Assembly (NCBI GenBank): GCA_965140555.1
Contig: OZ223259.1
Coordinates: 3,100,001-3,164,000 of the forward strand
Direction of reading: 5' to 3'
DNA: 64,000 bases
Origin: UBA1351 sp965140555
GTDB taxonomy: Bacteria; Bacillota; Clostridia; Lachnospirales; Vallitaleaceae
A program made the translations under genes and the position numbers. The stretch's first letter is position 1. The number at the start of each line of letters is the position of its first letter. Below, piece after piece: positions 16,900 through 25,179 of the stretch. Below the pieces are notes generated by a model. It did no database searches. It was not told the origin of the DNA and was given only the letters and a program-made list of their open reading frames with translations.

Positions 16900-18042
16900 T
16901 TAGTAAGTTGATTTGGCGTAAAGATAGGCAATTAATTTGGTTACTTCTGCCCTTGTAGCGGTAGCTTTGGGGCGGAATGTATTATCGGGATAACCTTCCA
17001 TTATGTTGGCATCTACAGCGGCCTTAATATAAGGCAAATGTTCAGCGTCAATAGCAGCAGTATCATTAAAATTCAAGGATGTTTGACTATCCAATGAAAG
17101 ATTAAGAACGCGAACGATAAGCATGGCCATATCTTCTCGGGAAATAGGCGCATTGTAATCAGTAAACGTATCCTCTGTTATAATGTCATCTCGAAGGAGT
17201 TCATTTACATAAGGCATGTACCAAGGGGTACCACCTTCATCAACATTCATATCTTGAGTCACAAGAATAACCTTGAGAAATTGAGCGACGGTCATTGTAT
17301 CGTTAGGATGAAAGAGTCCATCGGGATAACCGCCGATAGCCGAGGTTTGAGTAAGGGGAATAAGATATGGATTATACCATGAGGTTGCAGGTACATCCTC
17401 AAAGTTTGAAAACTGAGTCAATGAGTAGCCCATTTCATAGGAACTATCTTCAAATTCATATAGGTGTATGACACGTGTTACCCCAACACCTTGCTCTAAT
17501 TCCCGACGTTCATAATACTCAGAACCAATGTCATCATAATACACCGTATAGACAGTATGTCCGGCATTATTTGTAGTTACGGATTCAATGGTACATTCAA
17601 GGGTATTGAGTTCACCGGCCTCATCATAAACGGTTTGTTGCCACATAGCACCTTCATTAAGAGGGGCTCTCAATAGTTCAATTCGATCATATCTGGAATC
17701 GAGCATCATGGTTTCATCTTTGACTTGGACAAAAGAGCTGTCCGTGAGCTCATAGACAATTTGTAAGCTGTAGTCCCCATTAGATTCACCATCCGAGAGA
17801 TCGTCAACCTCACCGTGAACGGTAAGATATGTGGTAGCGCCATCCTCTACAACAGAGGTTAGAGTCATGAGATGGCCATATTCAACGGAGCCGTTATAAC
17901 GCCAACTATAACCGGGATTTTGCGGTAGAAAGTTTATTAATGAATGATTTGGATCAATCATAGCATGTATAGATGTATTAAAGGGAAGGAGCAATGGAAT
18001 ACACAATAATAAGCTTAATAGTTTTTTAAAGTTTCGTTTCAT
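16900..18042 (-). CDS. Secreted SLH-domain protein
   Basis: 380 residues. Residues 1-27 form a signal peptide (basic start, L-L-S-L-L-L-C-I-P-L-L-L-P core). Residues ~30-205 are a beta-rich region of unknown role. Three S-layer homology repeats follow at ~210-375: F-E-D-V-P-A-T-S-W-Y with I-G-G-Y-P-D-G-L-F-H-P-N-D-T-M-T, a weaker middle repeat, and a last one with M-E-G-Y-P-D-N-T-F-R-P-K-A-T-A-T-R-A-E. SLH repeats bind pyruvylated secondary wall polymer, so the protein is expected on the cell surface. Single gene with its own terminator. Confidence 0.85.
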   Translation of the reverse strand: MKRNFKKLLSLLLCIPLLLPFNTSIHAMIDPNHSLINFLPQNPGYSWRYNGSVEYGHLMTLTSVVEDGATTYLTVHGEVDDLSDGESNGDYSLQIVYELTDSSFVQVKDETMMLDSRYDRIELLRAPLNEGAMWQQTVYDEAGELNTLECTIESVTTNNAGHTVYTVYYDDIGSEYYERRELEQGVGVTRVIHLYEFEDSSYEMGYSLTQFSNFEDVPATSWYNPYLIPLTQTSAIGGYPDGLFHPNDTMTVAQFLKVILVTQDMNVDEGGTPWYMPYVNELLRDDIITEDTFTDYNAPISREDMAMLIVRVLNLSLDSQTSLNFNDTAAIDAEHLPYIKAAVDANIMEGYPDNTFRPKATATRAEVTKLIAYLYAKSTY

Positions 18043-18196
18043 TGTAACTCATCCTTTCTTATAGTGTCCGTGGGTAAATCCCAAGAATACGTTGATGGTA
18101 TAAGTTGTTACCTCCTAATCATCATATACCAGGATATTAGTGATGTCAAAGAAATGCCAGCTAAGGATTTTATGAAACTTGTAAGAAAATTGTAAG

Positions 18197-18226
18197 TTGC
18201 CAAAAAAGGGGCATTATGGGTACAAT
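18197..18226 (+). promoter_or_regulatory. SigmaA-like promoter before the acidic lipoprotein
   Basis: TTGCCA (18197-18202), 18-nt spacer, TACAAT (18221-18226), about 50 nt before the start codon. Confidence 0.5.
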
Positions 18227-18278
18227 ATAACAGAAGACACAGACAACAGATTGTACATTTTAGAAAGAAGGTAATGAC

Positions 18279-18971
18279 ATGAAAAACAAACGAAACTATA
18301 TCTTATTGCCGGTGTTGTGTCTCACGTTTCTACTGGTTATTGCAGGTTGCAACAATGCTACGGATGATACCTATTCATCACAGGAGGATACAACGGTTTC
18401 TGACGGTGGCACAGTAGACAATTCAACAGATGATACCGACAACATGGACAGTGGAGATGCCGATACACCCGATGAGAATATGAATGCAGAAGACGCCGAT
18501 ACATCCGATGAAGATATGAATAACGAAGATACTAATACATCCGAAGAGAATTCAGATGCAGATAATACGGAAGTTGCTGAAGGAGTTAGTTATACCAATG
18601 ATACCTATGGGTTTACGATCAGCCTTCCGGATAGTTGGGAAGGGTATACTGTTATTGAAGATACATGGCAATCCAATGTAGCTGAAGATAACGAGAGTGG
18701 TCCACAACTATCCATTCGTCATCCGGAATGGACAGAAGAGGTACCGCGACAAGATATACCGATTTTGGTCTTTACTATGGATCAATGGTCAGATATTGAA
18801 GCGGAAAAATACAACGTGAGTGCTGCGCCTATTCCACCGACGGAGTTGAATCGGAATAGTACCTATGTGTTTGCATTACCGCCACGATATAACTTCGCGT
18901 ATCCTGAGGGTTATGAGGAGGTTGAAGATATAATTGCAGGAGAACCGGTTAAAACCTTTGAGATAGAATAG
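18279..18971 (+). CDS. Lipoprotein with acidic repeat linker
   Basis: 230 residues. The signal peptide ends in a lipobox (V-I-A-G-C24), so a lipoprotein is expected. Residues ~25-105 are a low-complexity acidic tether (Asp, Glu, Ser, Thr, Asn). Residues ~108-230 form a compact domain beginning V-S-Y-T-N-D-T-Y-G-F-T-I-S-L-P-D-S-W-E-G-Y, which looks like the PsbP/MOG1-type fold often found in clostridial lipoproteins. The ATG follows GAAAGAAGGTAATGAC. The role is unknown; a terminator follows directly. Confidence 0.75.
   Translation: MKNKRNYILLPVLCLTFLLVIAGCNNATDDTYSSQEDTTVSDGGTVDNSTDDTDNMDSGDADTPDENMNAEDADTSDEDMNNEDTNTSEENSDADNTEVAEGVSYTNDTYGFTISLPDSWEGYTVIEDTWQSNVAEDNESGPQLSIRHPEWTEEVPRQDIPILVFTMDQWSDIEAEKYNVSAAPIPPTELNRNSTYVFALPPRYNFAYPEGYEEVEDIIAGEPVKTFEIE
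18456..18563 (+). repeat. 36-nt in-frame tandem repeat, three degenerate copies
   Basis: Units begin at 18456, 18492 and 18528 and each encodes twelve residues around D-A-D-T-S-D-E-D-M-N. The copies are degenerate, with the third the most divergent. It forms part of the acidic tether of the lipoprotein. Confidence 0.8.
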
Positions 18972-18980
18972 AATGGAAAT

Positions 18981-19017
18981 AAAAGCCGTATGCCGATAAA
19001 TCGGTATACGGCTTTTT
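18981..19017 (+). terminator. Rho-independent terminator after the acidic lipoprotein
   Basis: AAAAGCCGTAT pairs with ATACGGCTTTT, with an inner CCGA/TCGG, followed by a short T run. Confidence 0.88.
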
Positions 19018-19081
19018 CCGTCTTGTGTCTCTATTGGAGAACGTGGTATGATGATGGTATTAAGAACAAGGAGTGAACTAC

Positions 19082-20179
19082 ATGAGGAAACATTTGACAT
19101 TGGATGTGCCTGATACATATCGATTAATTGTAGTAAGTGACGTTCATGGACATCATGAGATGTTGGAACAGTTGTTACAAAGAATCGGAAGAAAAGACTC
19201 AGATATCCTCATTTTATTAGGGGATTTTATTAATAAAGGGATAGACAGCTATAGAACTTATCAATATATGTGTGAGATGGCAAAGCACCCTAATACGTAT
19301 TTTATGAAAGGAAACCATGAATTGTTTATTTACAGACATCTAACGGATGTGCATTTAGCTCAGTGGTTTCTGGGATTTTTAAAGGATAATCATTTTGAAA
19401 CGCTACCAAAAGCTATTTTGGACCATGAAGGCATTGATATCAATACCTTTGCTGACGGTGAGGCATTGGTTCGTTTTTTCAGAGAGAACTATCAGGATAT
19501 GTTAAACTTTTTGAATGACATGCCTATTATAATGGAAGTCGATAAATTTCGATTGGTGCATGGCGGTTATGAGCGTGACTTTAAAATCGATCAAGATGAA
19601 GTACAATTTCTTAAGTATGATGATTATAACCGTCTAGGTAAGCCCCAAGAGAAGATGACCATTGTTGGCCACTGGCCGGTTAAAAACATTCGAAAAGACC
19701 AGATGACAAATATGCCATTCTATAATAAAGAAAAGAAGATTTTGTCCATCGATGGCGGTATGGGTGTAACAAATACGGGAGAATTGAATGCTCTCATTAT
19801 TGAAAAAAACGGAGACGATTATCAGTATCATATTGAACAAGAGAATCATTTTGAAAAACGTAAAATTCTTGTTGAAAAGGTATTTGATGAAGAGGAACCT
19901 GTATATGTTAGTTATCCTTTTTTTGATGTGGAAGTTCTGGAATATGGACCCTTTATGAGCCTATGTCGCCATGTGAATACGGACAAAGTTCTTTCTGTGT
20001 TTACGAGTTTGTTGGAAAAAAAAGAGGATGGCTACGGTATTAAAACGAACTATATCAATCGCTTCTTTAATCTTCCTGTTGGAGAAGAAGTGGAAGTCGG
20101 TATGATTTTTGAAGAGTGTGTTCTAGTAAAATATAAGGATGAATTTGGTTGGATTTTACGCGAGCAAATTGATATATAA
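19082..20179 (+). CDS. PPP-type metallophosphoesterase
   Basis: 365 residues from the ATG at 19082 (AAGGAG eight nt ahead). Metal-site motifs of calcineurin-like PPP phosphatases are complete: S-D-V-H-G-H-H (D-x-H), L-L-G-D-F-I-N-K-G-I-D-S (G-D-x-x-D/K-G), M-K-G-N-H-E (G-N-H-E), V-H-G-G-Y-E and V-G-H-W-P-V. These are found in serine/threonine phosphatases and bacterial PrpE/ApaH-like enzymes. The C-terminal ~110 residues are an additional domain I do not recognise. Substrate not deducible. Confidence 0.85.
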   Translation: MRKHLTLDVPDTYRLIVVSDVHGHHEMLEQLLQRIGRKDSDILILLGDFINKGIDSYRTYQYMCEMAKHPNTYFMKGNHELFIYRHLTDVHLAQWFLGFLKDNHFETLPKAILDHEGIDINTFADGEALVRFFRENYQDMLNFLNDMPIIMEVDKFRLVHGGYERDFKIDQDEVQFLKYDDYNRLGKPQEKMTIVGHWPVKNIRKDQMTNMPFYNKEKKILSIDGGMGVTNTGELNALIIEKNGDDYQYHIEQENHFEKRKILVEKVFDEEEPVYVSYPFFDVEVLEYGPFMSLCRHVNTDKVLSVFTSLLEKKEDGYGIKTNYINRFFNLPVGEEVEVGMIFEECVLVKYKDEFGWILREQIDI

Positions 20180-20222
20180 AGGTTTTGAGTCGAGAAGCAG
20201 TGGATGACAAAGGAGAAAGTGT

Positions 20223-21380
20223 ATGCATATTCTTATAGCGCCGGATTCATTTAAAGGAAGTTTGAGTGCAGAAGAAATTTGTACAATAGGAAGACAGGTA
20301 AAAGAGGCGTATTGTGAAGACACCATAAAACTAACGACGATTCCTCTGGCGGATGGAGGCGAAGGAACGTTGGAGTGTATACTCGCCTATGGTGGCGTTG
20401 CCCATAGGTGTATAGTAGAGGATCCATTAGGGAGACGAATAGAAGCCAGGTGGGCAGAGATAGAAGAGGATGAAGGCTCTATCGGCGTGATAGAAATGGC
20501 CCAAGCTTCAGGATTGACATGTCTTGAGCGTCATGAATACAATCCTATGAAAACGAGTACCTATGGTACCGGTGAATTAATTATGGATGCAATTCGTCAC
20601 GGATGCCGAAGTATTTATGTGACCCTTGGCGGTAGTGCTACTTGCGATGGTGGATTAGGAATGTTAGTAGCTATGGGTGCTAAATTATATAATAGGAACG
20701 GACAAGAATTGAAGGGAACAGGGGAAGGGTTAGTAGCCCTTCATGCCATCGATGTATCAGCAATCTATAAGTTGACAGAAGGGGTTGCCTTTCATGTTGC
20801 CGTTGATGTGGATAGTCCGTTACTGGGTTCTATGGGAGCCATATATACCTATGGACCCCAAAAAGGTGCAACGGATGCTATGCTTTATGACCTGGAAAAG
20901 GGGATGGAACACTATTGTTTCCTTATCAAAGAAAGAATCGGCGTTGATTTGAATAACTATGTAGGTGGTGGAGCAGCAGGAGGATTAGGAGCAACACTTA
21001 TGGGTGTTTTGGGAGCAATTCCGGAGCAAGGTGCTGATTTTATAATGGCCTATTCCGGGCTACATCAATTGCTGGAACAAGAAAAAGTAGACTGGATTAT
21101 TACAGGAGAGGGGAGATGCGATTATCAGACGTTGCATGGCAAACTTCCTTATCGAGTCCTTCTAGAAGCTAAGACGAAAGATATTCCGGTTATTATTATT
21201 GCAGGAGCCTTGGAAGAGGGCTACGAAAAACTGTTGGATGAAGGGGCAGTGGCTGTTTTATCGATTGCATCGAAGCCACAATCTTTGGAGGAGGCAATGT
21301 CTTTGGCAGAAATTAGCATGGCCCATTGTTTTCGGAATCTATTTAGCCTGTTAACGCATATGCCGAGAGAAAGAAAATAA
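20223..21380 (+). CDS. Glycerate kinase (GlxK/GarK family)
   Basis: 385 residues, normal length. Signatures: I-L-I-A-P-D-S-F-K-G-S-L-S-A at the N-terminus, P-L-A-D-G-G-E-G-T near 42, L-G-G-S-A-T-C-D-G-G near 138, and G-G-G-A-A-G-G-L-G-A plus I-T-G-E-G-R-C-D-Y-Q-T in the second half. The enzyme phosphorylates D-glycerate (usually at the 2-position), feeding sugar-acid breakdown into glycolysis. ATG after GGAGAAAGTGT. It lies just before the hemicellulose genes and could handle glycerate from uronate catabolism, an inference. Confidence 0.93.
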   Translation: MHILIAPDSFKGSLSAEEICTIGRQVKEAYCEDTIKLTTIPLADGGEGTLECILAYGGVAHRCIVEDPLGRRIEARWAEIEEDEGSIGVIEMAQASGLTCLERHEYNPMKTSTYGTGELIMDAIRHGCRSIYVTLGGSATCDGGLGMLVAMGAKLYNRNGQELKGTGEGLVALHAIDVSAIYKLTEGVAFHVAVDVDSPLLGSMGAIYTYGPQKGATDAMLYDLEKGMEHYCFLIKERIGVDLNNYVGGGAAGGLGATLMGVLGAIPEQGADFIMAYSGLHQLLEQEKVDWIITGEGRCDYQTLHGKLPYRVLLEAKTKDIPVIIIAGALEEGYEKLLDEGAVAVLSIASKPQSLEEAMSLAEISMAHCFRNLFSLLTHMPRERK

Positions 21381-21452
21381 ATTTCTATGAATCACAGCTT
21401 TTGTTTTAGCAAAATACACGCTATAATCAATAAAAAAGCAAAGGAGAGATAT

Positions 21453-24400
21453 ATGAACATCAAGTATGGTTACAACAACGGTTGGACATTTTGCAAGTTA
21501 GAGATTGATGCCATGGAGATTCCCGCAACGTCCGAAGGCTATGAAGCGGTAGATATTCCCCATGATTGGTTGATTAAAGATACACAAAATTTATATGAAG
21601 ATAGTATTGGGTGGTATAGAAACAGCTATCGTTATGCTGGAAATAAACGCGTGTTCATTCGTTTTGAAGGCGTTTATATGGATAGTACACTCTTTGTAAA
21701 TGGCAAGATTATCGGGGACTGGAAGTATGGATACAGTACCTTCGAATTTGAGATTACAGAGGCTTTGGAATTAGGAGAAAATCAAATCGATATGCGCGTC
21801 GTTTACCAATCGCCTAATAGTCGATGGTATTCAGGTGCCGGTATTTATCGGAAAGTATGGCTTATGGAACGCGAAGACTCCTATTTGATTTCTGATGGGA
21901 CCTATTCTACCATACGCTATGTGGATGGCGATCGATGGTCTCTAGATATATCCACAGAAGTAGCATCTGAAGTGAGGAAAAAAGAGTTGTCGGTTACATA
22001 TCGTATCCTTGATACAACAACAGATGCGTGCATGGCAACCTATGAAGGGGAGATGACAGAAGAGGGAAGCTCCTTAAAGACTCAAATCGAAGGAGTAAAA
22101 CAGTGGGATGATGAATCCCCAAATTGCTATCGGTTAATCGTGGAGCTTAAGGATGAAGGAAGGGTTATCGACCAAGAGTCTTATACAATTGGCTTCAAAG
22201 ATATGCGTATGGACACAGACACAGGATTTTGGATTAACGGTGTGAATAAAAAGTTGAACGGAACATGTGAGCATCATGACTTGGGTGCCTTAGGGGCTGT
22301 AGTTAATCCGGTGGCTATTCGTAAACGTTTGATTCACCTTAAGACAATGGGCGTGAATGCGATTCGAACGACACATAATATGCCGGCAGTTGAAGTGATG
22401 GAGTTGGCCGATGAACTGGGTATGTACGTTGTTTCGGAAGCTTTTGATATGTGGGAAAGACCGAAGACGACGTATGATTATGGGAATTATTTTGAAGAAT
22501 GGTCCCACAGGGATGTACGCTCTTGGGTCCGACGCGATCGGAATCACCCTTCCCTCATTATGTGGAGCATCGGTAATGAAATTTATGATACCCATGTGGA
22601 TGCCCACGGACAAGATATTACACGCTATTTGGTAGACTATGTCCGTGAATTTGATCCAAGAGAAAATGTACCCATTACCATTGGTTCCAACTTTATGCCA
22701 TGGGAAAATGCGCAACACTGTGCAGATATTGTAAAATATGCCGGATACAACTATTCCGAACGGTATTATGAGGCGCATCATGAGGAACATCCGGATTGGA
22801 TTATTTATGGGAGTGAAACATCCTCAACCGTTCAAAGTCGCGGGATTTATCATTTTCCCCATGCACAACCGATTTTGTCGGATGATGACTTGCAGTGTTC
22901 GTCCTTAGGGAACAGTCAAACGAGTTGGGGAGCCAAGTCAACAGAAGCATGTATAACAGCGGATAGGGATGCGCCTTTTTCCTTGGGACAATTCATATGG
23001 ACAGGGTATGATTATATTGGTGAACCGACGCCATATCATACGAAGAATTCGTACTTTGGGCAAGTTGATACAGCCGGTTTTGAAAAAGATAGCTTCTATA
23101 TATATCAATCAGCGTGGACCGATTATAAAAAAGCGCCAATGATTCATATTTTTCCTTATTGGGATTTTAATCCGGGACAACGCATTGATGTGCGTGTATG
23201 TACAAATGCGCCTAAAATGGCTTTATTTTTAAATGGGGCATGTGTTGGTGAAAAGCAGGTGGACCATAGTCAAGACTTGGAAATTGTAGGCACTTGGCAG
23301 ATTCCATATGAACCGGGGACACTCATTGCTATAGCCTATGATGAAGACGGTCATGAGATTGCACGTGAAAAAAGACAATCCTTTAAAGATTCCCATGGGA
23401 TTCAGGTACGTGTAGATAAAGAGCGTTTGATTGCGACGACCCACGATGTTATCTATGCTGAAATTTCCACCGTAGACATTGACGGGAATCCTGTAGAAAA
23501 TGCGGTAGATCGTGTCCATGTATCGGTTAGCGGAGCGGGACGGTTGATTGGATTAGATAATGGCGATAGCTCGGATCCGGATCAATATGTAGGGACCAGT
23601 CGACGATTATTTAGTGGGAAGTTAAGGGCTATCATTGGAGCAACAGATGAAGTCGGAGCAATAGAACTAACCGTTACAGGGCAAGGATTAGAAGGTGTGA
23701 CGTATAACCTGACGGCTATAGCAAGTGAGTTGGACGTTGTTGAGGAGATCAATAAGGCCGACCGCATTTATAGCCAAAATCAACCAGCACCGATACAGCT
23801 AGGCTCAGAGAATGAGATTGTGCTAAGAAAAATTGAGCTCTGTCCGGAGAAACCGCTTATCTTTAATTCGGAGTGCCGATATATTGAAGTTCAGGCAATG
23901 TTATATCCGGAAAATACAACCTACACTTCCTTGGAATGGAAATTGGTTAATGATGCAGGTATTGAATCGCCACTCGCTGAGATTGTTCATATTAGTGGAC
24001 AAAAGATTGGTGTATCAGCTAAGGGAGACGGTCGCTTTCGATTGAGAGCAATGAGTAAAAATGGTGGGAATCATGTACGACTTATCTCGCAAATTGAATG
24101 TGAGGCTACAGGTATTGGCGTGGCGTACAAGAATCCATATGAACTGATTGTCGGTGGTTTATATGACACAGGTGTGGGCGACATTACAAACGGCAATGAA
24201 AAAGGATTTGCAACAGGACGAGCCGACAGGACAGAAGTAGGGTTTGAGGGCATTGACTTTGGAAAAGCCGGTTCTGATTGCATTACACTTCCTATATTCG
24301 CTTTAGACAGTAATCCGTATCCTTTCCAAATATGGGAAGGAAAACCCAATGAAGCGGAGAGTATCTGTATATTGGATGCTGTTTATCAAAAACCAAGTCA

Positions 24401-24896
24401 GTGGAATGTCTATCAAGAAGAGAGCTATGCATTGGATAAAGTATTGACCGGTATTACAGACGTATGGTTTGTCTTCTATGATAAAGTACATGTTAAAGGG
24501 ATGGTGTTCAAAAAGCGTCAACGAGCATATATATACTTGCCGGTAACACAACGGGATGCGATTTATGGAGATGCCTTTGAGGAAGTCGACAATGCCGTCC
24601 TAGGAATTGGGAATAATGTATCCCTCACCTTTACAGACATTGATTTTGGTGAAGAAGGTGCCGATAGCATAATGATTGAAGGCCGGAGCGACCTTGATAT
24701 TAACACTATCCATATACGGTTTAAAAGAGATGGAGATGGAGACGAGATAAATCAATTAGTTGAGTTTGAAAAGGCCGAACACTGGGCAGAACGTGTCTTT
24801 TCACTAGAGACAATAAAAGGTCAAGGGGAGTTGTCCTTTATCTTTTTACCCGGATCTGATTTTGATTTTAAAGGATTTCGATTTTTTAAGTCATAG
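21453..24896 (+). CDS. GH2 family glycoside hydrolase with C-terminal CBM6-like domains
   Basis: 1147 residues from the ATG at 21453 (AAAGGAGAGATAT before it); the open frame upstream lacks a site. The N-terminal jelly roll has I-P-H-D-W-L and a W-Y-S-G-A-G-I-Y-R segment; the barrel holds the acid/base in S-I-G-N-E376 and the probable nucleophile in Y-G-S-E455. After the barrel come Ig-like domains, then two tandem CBM6-like units near the end, each with an I-D-F-G pattern and a closing F-x-F-K-x-F-R-F-F-like strand. Closest in style to beta-galactosidases of Bacteroidetes/Firmicutes loci; exact sugar uncertain. No signal peptide is seen, so it is predicted to be cytoplasmic. A terminator follows. 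Confidence 0.85.
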   Translation: MNIKYGYNNGWTFCKLEIDAMEIPATSEGYEAVDIPHDWLIKDTQNLYEDSIGWYRNSYRYAGNKRVFIRFEGVYMDSTLFVNGKIIGDWKYGYSTFEFEITEALELGENQIDMRVVYQSPNSRWYSGAGIYRKVWLMEREDSYLISDGTYSTIRYVDGDRWSLDISTEVASEVRKKELSVTYRILDTTTDACMATYEGEMTEEGSSLKTQIEGVKQWDDESPNCYRLIVELKDEGRVIDQESYTIGFKDMRMDTDTGFWINGVNKKLNGTCEHHDLGALGAVVNPVAIRKRLIHLKTMGVNAIRTTHNMPAVEVMELADELGMYVVSEAFDMWERPKTTYDYGNYFEEWSHRDVRSWVRRDRNHPSLIMWSIGNEIYDTHVDAHGQDITRYLVDYVREFDPRENVPITIGSNFMPWENAQHCADIVKYAGYNYSERYYEAHHEEHPDWIIYGSETSSTVQSRGIYHFPHAQPILSDDDLQCSSLGNSQTSWGAKSTEACITADRDAPFSLGQFIWTGYDYIGEPTPYHTKNSYFGQVDTAGFEKDSFYIYQSAWTDYKKAPMIHIFPYWDFNPGQRIDVRVCTNAPKMALFLNGACVGEKQVDHSQDLEIVGTWQIPYEPGTLIAIAYDEDGHEIAREKRQSFKDSHGIQVRVDKERLIATTHDVIYAEISTVDIDGNPVENAVDRVHVSVSGAGRLIGLDNGDSSDPDQYVGTSRRLFSGKLRAIIGATDEVGAIELTVTGQGLEGVTYNLTAIASELDVVEEINKADRIYSQNQPAPIQLGSENEIVLRKIELCPEKPLIFNSECRYIEVQAMLYPENTTYTSLEWKLVNDAGIESPLAEIVHISGQKIGVSAKGDGRFRLRAMSKNGGNHVRLISQIECEATGIGVAYKNPYELIVGGLYDTGVGDITNGNEKGFATGRADRTEVGFEGIDFGKAGSDCITLPIFALDSNPYPFQIWEGKPNEAESICILDAVYQKPSQWNVYQEESYALDKVLTGITDVWFVFYDKVHVKGMVFKKRQRAYIYLPVTQRDAIYGDAFEEVDNAVLGIGNNVSLTFTDIDFGEEGADSIMIEGRSDLDINTIHIRFKRDGDGDEINQLVEFEKAEHWAERVFSLETIKGQGELSFIFLPGSDFDFKGFRFFKS

Positions 24897-24932
24897 ACCT
24901 TACATAATTCAAATTTTGCTACTATAAGTGTT

Positions 24933-24971
24933 AAGAACATCAATTTCTAATAGATTGATGTTCTTTTTTTT
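24933..24971 (+). terminator. Rho-independent terminator after the GH2 gene
   Basis: AAGAACATCAAT pairs with ATTGATGTTCTT and is followed by a run of T. Confidence 0.9.
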
Positions 24972-25090
24972 GTAGATTATAACAAAAACATAAGTAAAAT
25001 TTTTACATTGAAAATCAAAAAAAGAATAATTGTAGCAAAAGTTGGGCAGTTATTGGCAAGATTCAGGGAGTAATTTCAAACTCTATTTAA

Positions 25091-25096
25091 TATAAT
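25091..25096 (+). promoter_or_regulatory. Possible -10 element for the GH3-GH67-transporter operon
   Basis: A perfect TATAAT lies 84 nt before the GH3 start, but no recognisable -35 box is found at 16-18 nt upstream. A promoter needing an activator would fit this picture; that is inference. The rest of the gene-free stretch 24972-25179 is AT-rich without other signals I can name. Confidence 0.35.
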
Positions 25097-25179
25097 GAGA
25101 AAGTATTATATGAAAATTCATATAAACATGAAAGATGAATTGTAACTAATTGTAAAAAATGACCAATACCGGAGGCGTT

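Noticed and set aside
22290..22790. 166-codon open frame on the minus strand inside the GH2 gene
   Set aside because: It has no ribosome binding site, resembles no family and lies wholly inside a gene with clear catalytic motifs; it is a codon-usage shadow.
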